This document shows, one piece after another, positions 10,493 through 21,815 of a stretch of 64,000 nt of DNA (positions are counted from its first letter, which is position 1; every line of letters begins with the position of its first letter). This DNA is from Aphrocallistes beatrix. Taxonomy: Eukaryota; Porifera; Hexactinellida; Sceptrulophora; Aphrocallistidae. Made by a program: the position numbers and the translations under genes. The notes below the pieces were generated by a model. It was not told the origin of the DNA, searched no databases, and was given only the letters and a program-made list of their open reading frames with translations. The stretch is taken from NCBI GenBank assembly GCA_963281255.1, contig OY725489.1:5456523-5520522 (forward strand), written 5' to 3'.

Positions 10493-12544
10493 TTAGTGCA
10501 AAATAGGACCACGCGACATTATATCTTCTCTATTCGGTAAAATCGCTTCATTCTCCAACCCGATTGATTGGGCCAGATTATATCGCATTGCGAGAGTAAA
10601 GTTATTAATGAGAGCGATTCCCGAATGTCCAGTCATACTTGGATGCCTAATAATTGCATTGAAAACAACATCAGACGATTCAAATGTAACGCGATTACTC
10701 TGAAAAGCATTGTTTTCAGGATCCTCCAATGTAACAACGCTACTCTGACTGAACTCGAAGATTTTTGATACTTTACTCTTCCTCTCAGAATCAGCCATGA
10801 TTACTCTCTTTTTGGCATAAGAAAGAACTGGTGACAGCTGAGTAGAATCAAACGATATATTATCTACGCGATATATTATCGAAAATGAATCAATCAAATC
10901 CTGGCTAGATGACGAAGGCTCTTCAACGTGAGTTAGAAAAACCTCGCGATATACGACATTCTTAACCAATACTCCTCCTCCAGTAGACTGTTGTCCTCCA
11001 CAAACCATGATCTTCAAACCGCTAGGATTCTGAACGCGACTAAGAGCCACATAGAGTTGACCATGGCTGAATATGGCTTCAGGGGAAGGGAGGAAAATAC
11101 CAACAGTCTATAAACTCTGACCTTGACCCTTATTTATTGTGATACAGAAGGCAGGCCGTACTGGGAACTGTCTTCGCTTTAAGATAAAGGGAAGGCCAGA
11201 ATCTGAGGGAGTAAGTAGTGGAATGCGAGGAATTAATACTCGAGTCCCCGCATGGATACCTGTGGCAACCTCCGCGTCTATAAGAAGTTTAGTAAACGAT
11301 CTTACAGTCAAGCGAGTGCCATTACACAAACCCTGGGCAGAATCAAGATTCCGCAGGAGAATGATAGATGCAAACTCTTTAAGCTTCAGGCGGTGAGGGG
11401 GCATACCATTAGGATTTAGAGAGTTCAAGAACTCCGTGGGGTATATGGCAGCCTGCATATCATCAACTGAATCTGCACTTTAAAATGTTTGATCATCTCC
11501 AGGGATCTATCGCATAACGTAATCGTTTATGGCATCTTCTGTCTCATTCTTTGGAGACATTAAGATGCGGCGACTCATGAAATCCTGATCAAGGTAATTA
11601 TTCACAATGTCACCATAGACAGAAGAAACCAAATCAGAAATATCATTTCCCGGGAAAATAAACTTGTCGTCGATGTGAATCATGTGATCCTCATCTTCGA
11701 GTTCACTGCCCTCTCCAACCCTCAATAAGAGGTTGGAGAACTCACTCACTTCAAGTGAGTCCTGAGAAGATAATATTCGTAGGCGCATATTAATAGTCAA
11801 ATTTAAAACCTTAACATAACGCCAGAGAGATGATCTGTTGGGACATGCAGATACAACATCACCTCTGGTTCCTCGTCTAATTACAGGCAGAATCTGACGG
11901 AAATCACCTCCAAATACCATAACCTTGCCGCCAAATGGTAGATCGCAATAACACAGGTCTCTCAGAGTTCGATCCATGCATTCAGCAACATGCTTATGAG
12001 ACATTGGAGCCTCATCCCAGACCAATAAACTTGCACGCTGGATGAGACGGGCAAGCACACTCTGCTTAGTAATGCTACACGCAGAATGTGCATTGGTTGA
12101 GAGAGGAACTTTCATTCTCGAATGTACAGTCCTGCCACCATTTAGGAGGAGTGCCGCAATCCCCGAAGAAGCCATCGCGAGGGCAATCTCTCTCCTAGAA
12201 CGGACCTTGGCTAACAGCGTATTGTAAACGAACGTTTTACCTGTACCGCCAGGTCCGTCCACGAAGAACACCTTAGGATAGACCGCGGAATCATCAGTGG
12301 CTTTCATCACAGTGTTGAAGACATTCAGTTGGTCTGCATTGAGCATTGGCAGATTGACACGCACCATTTCCAACAGATCACTTCCACAATAATCAAGTTC
12401 ATTCTGTATGATTCTGGGTTCTTCGTACGAATTACGCATATGCTTAGGGACAGGCATACCTGGGTAATCCTCTAAAGACTTTCCATGTCTCTGTAAGCGA
12501 TTCTCAATATCCAACAATACACAGTTTAAAATGTGCTCATCCAA
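10493..12544 (-). pseudogene. Helentron PIF1-type DNA helicase (left copy)
   Basis: Unwinds DNA during rolling-circle transposition. 11507-12544 gives 345 residues: Walker A GPGGTGKT at 97-104, Walker B LLVWDEAP at 173-180, GGDFRQILPV, then NMRL. Two stops follow YVMR, after which 11108-11458 carries LKLKEFASIILLRNLD and PAFCITINKGQGQSL, the late superfamily-1 motifs. After a TAG, 10493-11050 has HGQLYVALSRVQNPSGLK, the closing PIF1 motif, and a Helentron-specific tail rich in Ser. All motifs are present, but at least three stops separate them. Confidence 0.92.
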
Positions 12545-12584
12545 TTGGACGTCAAGAACTTCTCGCTTAGCACGACACAGAAAG

Positions 12585-12890
12585 TCACCAGATGAAGAGG
12601 CCTGATGGTGTTCTCAAAGGGCTAAGGGATCCAGTTGGGACACTAAATAGGAGGATCGTGACAAAGAGCTGGCGCATCTGAGGGGGCATCACAGAAACAG
12701 CCGCTTCTGCCAAACACTGATCTAACTTCGTGTCATCTTCCGATAATCCAAGTCTGCGCGCGGCCTCCTTAAAGCTTTCACAGACAGTACCATCAGCGAG
12801 AGTACGGATGTCCTGAAAACTCGTACATCCTGTGACATGGTTGAGAAGCATTCTTAGATAAAAACGCTCACCTTCACTCTCAACTTCCAT
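12585..12890 (-). pseudogene. Helentron Rep-helicase linker (left copy)
   Basis: 101 codons, starting with GERFYLRMLLNHVTGCTSF and DIRTLADGTVCESFKEAARRLGL, a conserved stretch between Rep and helicase in Helitrons. Both sides are bounded by frame changes: the upstream coding (TGWFVANQEFHC) and the downstream block starting LDEHILN are in other frames. Confidence 0.85.
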
Positions 12891-13064
12891 TCGCGCATCG
12901 ATTTATCCCATACAAACTCGTCGGCGAAATTAGTATATGTAACTTCCCTAGCGCAATGGAATTCCTGGTTTGCAACAAACCATCCAGTCAAAGTGGTGTG
13001 CCTTTGTCGGCTCAACACACCATCAAGTTCAGCCTGCTCCGGGAAATAAACTGGCTGCTGATTC

Positions 13065-14504
13065 TCAAGATGGCAGAGCTAATCTCAACACATGTGGCAG
13101 ATTCGCGTGGAGCTCATACGCAAAGATACGATAATACGCTTCAGTGGCAGACACATACCGGGCATCTAAGTAAGTCGATATTTCATCGACGCACTTTTTC
13201 TTTCCGGCAGCCTCTGCCTCCTCACCACCTGACTTAAATTCTACAATAGCTCGGTCGTGTCCTTTATAAACGTATTTGTATAGATATTTAACTGCACTCA
13301 CTGTACTACTACAGATCTCCACGTTAATATGAGCATTAAACTTCAACAATAAAAATGGATTGTAGGGTACAACCTATCTATTATCCAAGCGTGTCCCACC
13401 CACATTAACAGCACGGTCGTCGTTTCTACGACGATATAATGGGTAGCCATCTTCAGACGTTGTAGTAACTGCTGAAAATGCCTTTGGGAATCTCTTAGAG
13501 CATTTCCCGTCTTTTAAACAGGGAACGCACTTATTGGCTACACCACATGCACCGTGCATCATATAGCGTTTAACGATAGCGTGCAGTCGAGGTTGGAGAA
13601 CCGGGTCAAGGAGCTCAGCGCACACAATTCTATCATACTCACACGGTTCCCTGGACTTATCATGATCCAATAGAATAATCAGAATGTTCGCGTGAGGAAG
13701 ACATCTCTTTTGGAATTCAATAGTATAATCATGAGCAAGGTGTTTGCCCAATATGTGTTTATTCATAAGATCCGAAATCAATTCTCTCAACTTCAATCTA
13801 AAGACTAACCACTAAATCAGGGCAGGGCATTCAGACGCTTTCTGATCTAATATGAGAGCGGACGTAATCTCCTCTCATTGCGGATTACATGTAAATGTAA
13901 TGAAATAGTCTGGCCTACCATATTTCCGGACTATACTCATTGCATCCTGGTACAGCTCGAACATCTGCCGAGGAGAGCCAGTATAGGAAGAGGGAAGCAC
14001 TATCTTACGTCCCAACTCCCTGGAGTTTACGTCACCCGCAGCGACTGCATCAGCCAATCCACAGTAAAGATCCACACGAATCTTCTTCTGATTGGTCCTG
14101 ATGTAGTTCAGACGCTGCTGCTCTATCTTGGCGTATGCATCCACAGCATACTGATGGAAAAGTCTACCACTCAGGTGTAGAGGACTCAAGCAGCTCCGTA
14201 CCATCAGTCGGTATGCATAATACTCCATAGCTGTGACATTTCCTCTCCCTTTCGAGTGAGGAATGTTGAGATGCCAGCCGTCTTCACCAAGCGGGAATAG
14301 TAGGACATACTGCAGTGTATCGTACGCACGGTGAGTCTCTGTAATGTGCTGTAGACCGCCCTTCCGCGCGTACAGCACTATATCCCTGCTGGCGACCTCT
14401 TCTCCATAACCGTCATTCGGGAGAATGACAGCTATTTCCTGAGCAGTGGGAGCGTTATAACGTCGAGAATCTGGACACCCGTCTGCTTTTATCACCATTC
14501 TCAC
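13065..14504 (-). pseudogene. Helentron Rep (HUH endonuclease) region (left copy)
   Basis: Three open blocks. 13875-14504 carries the Helitron-like N domain (YVLLFPLGEDGWH, YAYRLMVR) and ends in GRPDYFITFTCNPQ, where a TGA replaces the usual Trp. 13374-13796 carries the nickase metal site: family members have H-U-H (LPHAH), but here it reads LPHAN, so the second His is missing. It ends at a TAG in place of Trp after TRLDNR. 13065-13349 begins in frame with the continuation and has the tyrosine motif KYLYKYVYKGHD, used to cut and join DNA in rolling-circle transposition. A lost HUH histidine plus stops make this copy inactive. Confidence 0.9.
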
Positions 14505-14710
14505 GTCAGCTCCCCCTGCTCTCGCATCAGATCTAGTCCCTGTCTAAAAAATGCCACATAAGGATTAACCTCATGCAGCATATGCTACAATACTTTTAGC
14601 TCGGGGAGCACAGCATCTCCAAGTTGGCGCTCACGGTTCGCTACTTCGGCATCAGCGGTTCCGTCCTGAATGTAGATCGTTAGGCATCAACCGTCCGATA
14701 CGATGGTACA

Positions 14711-15451
14711 TCACTCCTGTATACGAAATGTGTACACTCCCCGCTTAGCATTAGCCAGACCCTTATCGAGGTTCGCTCCAAGAGAAGCGAATGCAAGAGC
14801 GTTGTTGTATGCTCTGATCTGTTCTCTAAACGCTCTTCCCCGCGGGTCTGTAGCCGTTAGCAGGTGCATCAACAGTTCAGGGTGTGGAGCCGCAGGAAGT
14901 AGAACAACTTTGCCCTCCCCACAACATAAGGAGAACTTATAACAGGATTTAGTACAGCCTGAGAGCTTCTCACCCGCCCAGAATTTTGCCTGACACACGG
15001 AGCAGCTGTATGTGATACTGCCACCTGAATGCTCGTCGACAATACTATCAGGAACTTCGGTGGCAATAATTGACCTAGCAAAATTATGGGCAATGCGAGA
15101 TTTAACTCTCTTAGCATACAACTTAGCCTGGTACTTCTGACGTGAGCTGGCTTGCTCTTCCGTTTCATAGGCTATCTTCCAGGCCTGTCGATCCCTCTGG
15201 TCTAAGAGACGAACTTGGCGAGCGTCCTCCGTCTCACCGTCTAAGCGGAAAGCCTGAAGATCTCGCAGGTCTAGAATACGGACTTGGCGAGCGTCCTCCG
15301 TCTCACCATCTAAGCGGGAAGCCTGGCGCTGACTCAGATCAAGGCAGCGTGCAACTCTCTTCGTCGGAGTCTCAGCTCGCAACCGGGAACCCTGCCGTTC
15401 AACTAAATCTCTCAGGTGGGTTCTTCTCCCGGTAGGCGTCTCTTTTTTCAA
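14711..15451 (-). pseudogene. Helentron N-terminal region with zinc-finger-like domain (left copy)
   Basis: 246 codons open. Residues about 20-100 hold three 23-residue repeats (RLDGETEDARQVR and variants), strongly charged and probably alpha-helical. They are followed by a basic stretch and, at about 145-180, a Cys cluster C-x2-C (CSVC), then C-x3-C (CTKSC) and CC, as expected for the zinc-binding part before the Rep domain of Helitrons. The tail resembles the PELLMHLLTATDPRGRAFRE region that precedes the Helitron-like N domain. It stops just after FRIQE, while family members continue into Rep. The repeats recall tandem repeat-rich N termini of other arthropod Helitrons. Confidence 0.8.
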
Positions 15452-15840
15452 GTGAATTCGAGTGCGATCTTATTTCTTGCATTTTTGAAGACGCCTCCCT
15501 TTGGACTTGGGGGTTAGGACTCTCAAACGCAGCATATTCCGTTCACGGTCATGTTGCTGGGGAAGGAGTCGCTCTTGAGGAGTTTCTTTGTCTTGAACTT
15601 TCCTCACTCTCTCAGCTATAGTGCCACTTTTACGGGTTTGGCGCCCACGTTAGTTCAGTTTAGGCATATTCTAATTTGGAATCAGAAATATTGGGACAAA
15701 ACATACTCAAATGTATTCGTTTATATTGAAATACTATAGGCCTAATAGGAATGGAAATAGTCATTTAATGATTATGTAATGCTTGCGGTTTATATTCTAT
15801 GTACTAAAGTTCTACAACTAAATTGATTAATTAGTAAACA

Positions 15841-16360
15841 TTCCTTTGCTTGCACTGCGTGGTAGGCGGACATAAAATGTCCGACGGAGGAGTACATTGT
15901 CGCCTAGGTCACCAGTGATCAATTATAAGGTATATAACGTCTTCAAATAAGTCTTCAAAAGTTATAATCGATATTGTACGAAAAATCGCCAAATTTGCCA
16001 TTATTTAAAATTTTGATGAGTAATGATGACGTCATAACAAAGTGATGAGTCATCATTTTTTTATGATAATTGCAACATATGTGAGATATGTTAGTATACA
16101 TATTCTATTAAAATTTCAGCATTCTATCTCCTATAATGGCGGAGTTATGCTCGAATAACTGTATTGCTTAACTTTTAAAAATGTGACAATGACGTCATAA
16201 TTCCATGATGAGTCGACATTTTGATCTGAGCTCAGAACTTACTGGAGCCATAGCCAAAAGACTCTCACATTGCAAAAATTAGCATTCTGTGCTGTTTCTT
16301 CAATCAATTCGTTACAGAGATATATCCTTACTTTTAAAACTCGATTAATGTTTGTATATA
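15841..16360 (-). mobile_element. HINE beside the left Helentron, plus an opposed 5' terminus
   Basis: From TTGCTTGCACTGCG through GGCGGACATAAAATGTCCG and the usual body to TCAATCAATTCGTTACAGAG. The hairpin end is decayed (GCAAAGGAATG instead of GCGAAGCGCG). Two TGACGTCA and one TGAGTCA motifs are kept. At 16327 a second HINE 5' terminus (TCCTTACTTTTAAAACTCG) starts in the opposite direction and is cut at 16362 by the next element. The hairpin side faces the Helentron; the right Helentron has the same neighbour. Confidence 0.75.
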
Positions 16361-16362
16361 TA

Positions 16363-17610
16363 CAGGGTGGCCGATCGAAATTGAGACAAAATAAAAAATA
16401 ACGTATTTTCATAAATTGATAAGTAGAGTTTAGACTCATGACAAAAACTAGTTATATGGTTTATTACAAAACATTTTCATTCGAAATGGCTGCCTTTTGC
16501 ATCTTCACATAGTCGCAATCGTCCCTTAAATCGATCAATGCACCGGTTCACTTTGGACAGATCTAAATTCTCCCAAGCTCGTCGAATTTTGCTCTCCAGT
16601 TCCTGCAAATTCTTTGGTGGCTTACGGTACACCTCCTGCTCCAGCATACCCCATATACCGTAGTCAAGGGGATTGAGATCAGGGGAGTTTGGCGGCCAAT
16701 CTTCTTTCGTCCAAAAATCGTCCTCAAAAATTCTGCGACTCTGGTTGCCGTGTGGCAAGGGGAGGAGTCCTGTTGGAAAACGAGGTTGTGCTGAGGACAA
16801 AGGGGAACGACAAAAGGAGCTAAAATTGCACTTTGGTACCGATCCGCATTCAGTCTCTCCTTTCTTGAAAAAAACCAGATCATTTTTTAGGTATAGGCTA
16901 CCCCTGCCCGGACCATGAGTTTTCGGCTAAATTTATTCTTTTCCACGATCGTTTTCTTATTCAGAGGCTTCTTTGTCCCTTCTTTGATGTAAACACGATC
17001 AATTTGGCGATTAAGGGGCTGATCCATCAAGAAATATTTTTCATCACTAAAAAGTCTGTGCGAGTCGCGGTCCAACGATCGAGGAAGAGTTCTGGATCTT
17101 GACTCTCTTTTTGCCTTTTGGGGACTTGTGAGCGCTTGTTTCTTTTCCTTCTTCCTTGCTCTCAGTTTCAAGTCCCTTCGGACGATATCTTGAGCCGTGG
17201 ATTTTGGAATTCCGATTTCTCTCGCGATTTTTCTGACTGACTGAGCTGGATTGCGGCGCAGACGATCAGCAATCTTTCTCTTCGCAATACGGTTCTTATT
17301 TGACAGTTCACCCCCAGAACCTAATTTCCTGTCGCTACTTCCACCATCTTGGAACTTTTTAACGAGCCTGTAGACTGTGGCTCATGATATTCCGAGATCT
17401 TTTACAAGCTTCCAGATTTGAGACGCAATTTGTCCATTGTGAAAATAGGTCTCAACAACTTTTCTCTTCTCCAATTCATTCATTATTGTTTAAACAATGA
17501 CAATGTTCTCAATTATATAGCTAATATAGTTTAAACGTCTATAGTAACTAAAAAATTTAAAGGTTGTTTAAAAGCTTGCTTGTTTGTCTCAATTTCGTTC
17601 GGCCAACCTG
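16363..17610 (-). mobile_element. maT-type mariner element with broken transposase
   Basis: Inverted ends CAGGGTGGCCGATCGAAATT (left) and CAGGTTGGCCGAACGAAATT (right, complement) lie inside TA duplications at 16361 and 17611; total 1248 bp. The minus-strand transposase starts near 17482 (MNELEKRKVVETYFHNG), a helix-turn-helix region interrupted by a TGA after KDLGIS where CGA is expected. HRLFSDEKYF holds the first catalytic Asp, NLVFQQDSSPCHTA the second, NSPDLNPLDYGIWG the third. At least two frame shifts separate these. The last motif is typical of the DD37D/maT branch. It was inserted in HINE DNA. Confidence 0.9.
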
Positions 17611-17618
17611 TATAAACA

Positions 17619-18169
17619 CAAGCGTGCTTCGCTTGCTTGCGCAGCGCTGCTGCCGGACACTTCGTGTGCGCCGGAGGCTCCCTTCGGTCGCCTGGGGTCA
17701 CATTGGTTAATTATAAGGGAGATAATATCTCTAAATATGTCCATCTTAGTGTTAAAATATATTTCACTCAAAAATCGCCAAATTTGTCAAATTTAAAGTT
17801 TTTGATGCATTATGATGACGTCATAACAAAGTGATGATTCATCATCTTTTGATGAAAGTCGCATCATATGTGAGGTATGTTAGTATACAGATTCTATTAA
17901 AATTTCAGCATTCTATCTCCTATAATGGCGGAGTTATGCTCGAATAACTGTATTGCTTAACTTTTAAAAATGTGACAATGACATCATAATTCCATGATGA
18001 GTCTACATTTTCGTCTGAGCTCAGAACTTACTGGAGCCATGGCCAAAAACTCCCACATGCCAAAAATCAGCTTTCTGCGCTTGGCAGTTTCTTCAATCAA
18101 TTCGTTACAGATATATATATATATATATACACAAACAAACAAACATTAATCGAGTTTTAATAGTAAGGA
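17619..18169 (-). mobile_element. HINE, complete, first of a head-to-tail array
   Basis: CAAGCGTGCTTCGC to TAATAGTAAGGA, 551 bp, with hairpin end, body, (TA)n and (CAAA)n tracts. The next HINE starts at the following base with CAAGCGCGC, so the two are joined end to end without spacer. Confidence 0.88.
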
Positions 18170-18671
18170 CAAGCGCGCTTTGCTTGCTTGCGCTGCGCGG
18201 CTGGCGGACACTTTGTGTCCGCCGGAGGCTCCCTTCGGTCGCCTGGGGTCACATTAGTTAATTATAAGGGAGATAGCATCTCTAATTATGTCTGTCCTAC
18301 TGTTATATTCGATATCACTCGAAAAATCACCAAATTTTTCAATTTTAAACATTTTGATGAGTAATGATGACGTCATAACAAAGTGATGAGTCATCATCTT
18401 TTGATGATAGTTGCATCATATGTGAGGTATATTAGTAAACAGATTCTATTAAAATTTCAGTCATCTATCTCCTATAATGGCTGAGTTATGCCCGAATAAC
18501 TATATTGCTTAACTGTGACAATGACGTCATAATTTCATGATGAGTAGACAATTTGCTTTGAGCTCAGAACATAGTGGAGCCATAGCCAAAAGACTCCCAC
18601 ATGCCAAAAAATCAGCTTTCTTCGCCTGACAGCTTCTTCAATCAATTCGTTACAGAGATATATACTATATA
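18170..18671 (-). mobile_element. HINE, second of array, lacking its 5' terminus
   Basis: Starts CAAGCGCGCTTTGC and keeps the whole body with two TGACGTCA sites, but breaks off in the TA tract (GATATATACTATATA). There the third array member begins directly, without the usual TCCTTACT terminus between them. Confidence 0.82.
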
Positions 18672-19620
18672 CAAGCGCGCTTCGCTTGCTTGCGCTGCGC
18701 GGCTTGCGGACACTGCGTGTCCACCGAGTCGCCCTGCGGGCGCCTAGAGATACTCAATTTAACCTATTCTGGCATTTTTTTACTTCATATAAATATTTTA
18801 AACAAAGGTTAACAAAAAATTTCTCATATTGATCCGAAAATATCTAGCTATTTTTAATTTGTTTATTTTATGTATCTATCGTGAACAAAAGTAAACAAAT
18901 TAATTTTCAAATCTACTCGAAAATATGATTTTCGAAATCTACACCACTGAAAACCCCATGTCAACCGTTGAAAGCAAGTTTCTAGCATATTTTTGAGATT
19001 TGTTTACTTTATGTATCTATTGTAAACAAAAGTAAAATAATTCATTATATCCATCTGAAAATATGATATTCGAAATCTACACCCCTAACAACCCATGTTA
19101 CCCGTTGGAAGCTAGTCTCTAGCATTATTTCCAAAATTCATCAAATGGTGTGAAAATATGTATATAAAGGTGTGAAAATATGCAGATAATCTTTTTTATT
19201 GCCATACACTATAATACATTTGAGATATCAAACATAAGTTGTGGCTTTGAAGTATTAATAACAATGACGATCTATTTATTGTAGTGTCGTACTTGTACAA
19301 TGATTTCTATTGTAATAGTGTAGTCATTTATTTTGTATAGAAAAGGTGCGAAAAATTGTTTCCATTTTTTTTGCAGAGATGTGAAAATTTCGCTTAGATC
19401 TTAGAACTTAATCGTAGGCATATCATTTGACACCTAAATGCAAATTTTCACACCTCTACGACTTACCAATTCTTCAATCAATTCGGACAAACACACACAA
19501 AAAAAAAATCCTAGCATTTTAATATATAATGATACACACATACACACATACACATTAATCGAGTTTTAATAGTAAGGATATATATATAAATATACAATAA
19601 TCGAGTTTTAATAGTAAGGA
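18672..19620 (-). mobile_element. HINE, third of array, minisatellite type
   Basis: The hairpin end (GCGGACACTGCGTGTCC, GTCGCCCTGCGGGCGCC) is followed by about two and a half of the 140-bp units also seen at 1-400 and 4800-5280. Then come a second sub-repeat (GGTGTGAAAATATG), TCTTCAATCAATTCGGACA and two TAATAGTAAGGA termini ending at 19578 and 19620. It links the minisatellite and body subtypes through common ends. Confidence 0.8.
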
Positions 19621-19626
19621 TATATA

Positions 19627-21302
19627 CACTACCCGGTCAAAAGTATTCGTCCATCTCGTACTACTAATCACATGACGTTATGTCTTTTTTCCTTTGTCTT
19701 ACACTCTATTATTGCAACACCATAACCTGTTTATTTTAAAGTTTTATCAACTATTTTGTTAAGTTTAACATTATTTTGCTGCATTTTTTCAATTTCCATA
19801 GGCTTTGTCTTAAAAATATATCACTTGATATTATTTACATCCTCATTAATATTTAGGCTTGTGATATTTCAATTTATTTTTTTAACTGTTCCTTCGTTAA
19901 ATTAGCTGATTGTAGTACTATTGCTAAGAACAATGGTGAAGAATAGGGAACTTTCTAACCCGGAACGTAGTCAGATCGTCGGTTTACATAAAGGTGGCCA
20001 TTCCCAAAGAGACATTGAGAATATACTCAAAATACCTAGGAGTACAATACAATCGATAATAAGGAAATGGTTCGTCAATGATTCTACTAAGAATCTTCCA
20101 CGATGTGGAAGACCGAAAAAATTGAGCGATCGTGATTTGCGATCTTTGAAAACTACTTAAAGAATAGATGGTCTTCATTAGCAACTTTAACTAACCAATT
20201 TAACCAAAATGTCGATCCAAGGCGAGTCTCACCCAAGACGGTATCTCGTAGACTCCATGTAATGGGGTACTATTCGAGAATTCCCAAACGAAAACCTCTT
20301 ATTTCGAACAGAAACAGAAAACAAAGGTGAGTGTTCTATAATACTCATAAAAATTGGACTTTGTCTCAGTGGAAAAACATAATATGGTCCGATGAAAGTC
20401 ATTTCACGCTTTTTAATAACGATTGAAGATTGAGGGTATGGCGACATAAAGGGGAGAGGTATAATTCCGATTGTATAATCAATACAGTAAAAGGTGATGG
20501 CGGTTCGATTATGATTTGGGGGTGCTTTTGTTACAGCATATTAGGTCCATGCATTGTAGTGGACTTCAGAATGAATTCAACTGTAAATATTGATCATGTT
20601 TTGAAACCTTTTTATAATTTATTTTTTTCACGTCTAGTCAAGAAAATGCCAAATATTGGTTTCATGCAGGACAATGCCCCATGCCACACTTCATCGCAGA
20701 CACGAAAATGGCTCAATCTAAAAAAAATAAAACTCCTCAAGTTGCCTGCGCAAAGTCCAGATATGAACCCCATATAATCCCTTTGGGATATCCTCCAACA
20801 TCGTATAAATTCAAGGACAAATCACCCCAAAAATCTAAAAGATCTTAAAAGAAATTTTGCAAGAAGAATGGAAAAAACTACCAGTCAAACATTATGCCAA
20901 TTAATAGAAGGGATACCAAAGAGGTTGGAGGCGCTAAAACAAGCCAAAGGACTGCAAACAAAGTATTAAAAATAATGATTGTACGTATTAGAGTAGATAG
21001 TGGCTCTGTTCTCTAGCCTCTAGGTATAGGATATAGGCATCACAGATCACTTATTTATACACGAATCTGTTATTATAAATACATTATTCTGATCCTTAAT
21101 TAACACAACATTGGGTGTAGCTTCATTTGGAAAATAAATTGCTAAGATTATCGGAAAGGAAACTTTATTCTCAAGGGTAACCTTTGATTATATAGTTCAT
21201 ACCCAATTGGATATTAATGCATTACAATTACAATATTGTGAAAATGTTTATGTAGTATTTGTTTGTTGAAAGAATTGGATGAATACTTTTGTCCAGGTAG
21301 TG
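19627..21302 (+). mobile_element. Tc1-type element; stop at the catalytic Glu codon
   Basis: Ends CACTACCCGGTCAAAAGTAT and CACTACCTGGACAAAAGTAT (complement), flanked by TA; 1676 bp. 19921-20160 encodes the paired helix-turn-helix (NPERSQIVGLHKGGHSQRDI, then GRPKKLSDRD) and stops early at TAA. NIIWSDESHF holds the first Asp and GFMQDNAPCHTSS (20430-20777) the second. The third acid, normally Glu in SPDLNPIE, is TAA at 20775-20777, exactly 35 residues after the second Asp as in DD34E enzymes. After it SLWDILQHRIN continues in frame to ALKQAKGLQTKY. Inactive; any movement would need transposase from elsewhere. Confidence 0.93.
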
Positions 21303-21675
21303 TATATCTCTGTTACGAATTGATTTAAGAAACTGCCATGCGCAGAAAGCTGATTTTGGCATGTGGGAGTCTTTTGGCTATGGCTCCAGTAAGTTCTGAG
21401 CTCAGACCAAAATGTCGACTCATCATGGAATTATGACGTCATTGTCACATTTTTAAAAGTTAAGCAATACAGTTATTCGAGGATAACTCCGCCATTATAG
21501 GAGATAGAAGGTTGAAATTTTAATTGAATCTGTATACTAACATACCTCACATATGATGCAACTATAATAAAAAATGATGACTCATCACTTTTTTATGAGG
21601 TCATCATTACTCATCAAAACTTTAAAAATAGGTAATTTTAGTGATTTTTCGTGCGATATCGATTATAACAGTAGG
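21303..21675 (+). mobile_element. HINE fragment, 3' part lost
   Basis: Starts in CTGTTACGAATTGATTTAAG and follows the HINE body, with one TGACGTCA kept, to GATTATAACAGTAGG. There the 91-bp direct repeat begins and the hairpin end is missing. The Tc1 element fills the place where its TA tract and 5' terminus would be. Confidence 0.8.
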
Positions 21676-21761
21676 TTTCGACTTATATCTCATCAGAATA
21701 TAATAATTATGGGTAAATAATAAAGTTTCTCTTGAGTTGCGTCATCACGAAATGATCTTAA

Positions 21762-21766
<5 letters not shown>
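21676..21766 (+). repeat. 91-bp direct repeat, left copy
   Basis: TTTCGACTTATATCTCATCA to GATCTTAATTAAT, followed by (TA)n. It matches 22882-22972 at every base I compared. Together the two bracket about 1.1 kb holding the 323-codon ORF. Confidence 0.9.
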
Positions 21767-21795
<29 letters not shown>

Positions 21796-21815
21796 CCTAG
21801 GGTCTTATGCCTCGT

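Larger units (their letters stand above)
9946..15692 (-). mobile_element. Helentron (OTU-bearing Helitron), left copy; arm of inverted repeat
   Basis: A rolling-circle transposon body with, in order, a Cys-rich N-terminal region, HUH replication initiator, PIF1-type helicase and OTU protease. Every coding block mirrors one at 23669-29415 with coordinate sum 39361, so the two arms match without a single indel over 5747 bp. The only mismatch I found is at 13218 versus 26143 (synonymous). Matching stops at 9946 and at 15692; beyond 15692 homology continues but diverges. In-frame stops and frame shifts occur throughout, the same in both copies. Canonical Helitron termini were not established. Confidence 0.9.

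Noticed and set aside
12042-12227. ORFs on the strand opposite to the Helentron helicase, Rep and OTU blocks
   Set aside because: Shadows of the real coding blocks. They appear in both arms only because the arms match.
15142-15435. 97-codon ORF rich in LSGKPEDLAGL repeats
   Set aside because: Antisense shadow of the 23-residue repeats in the Helentron N-terminal region.
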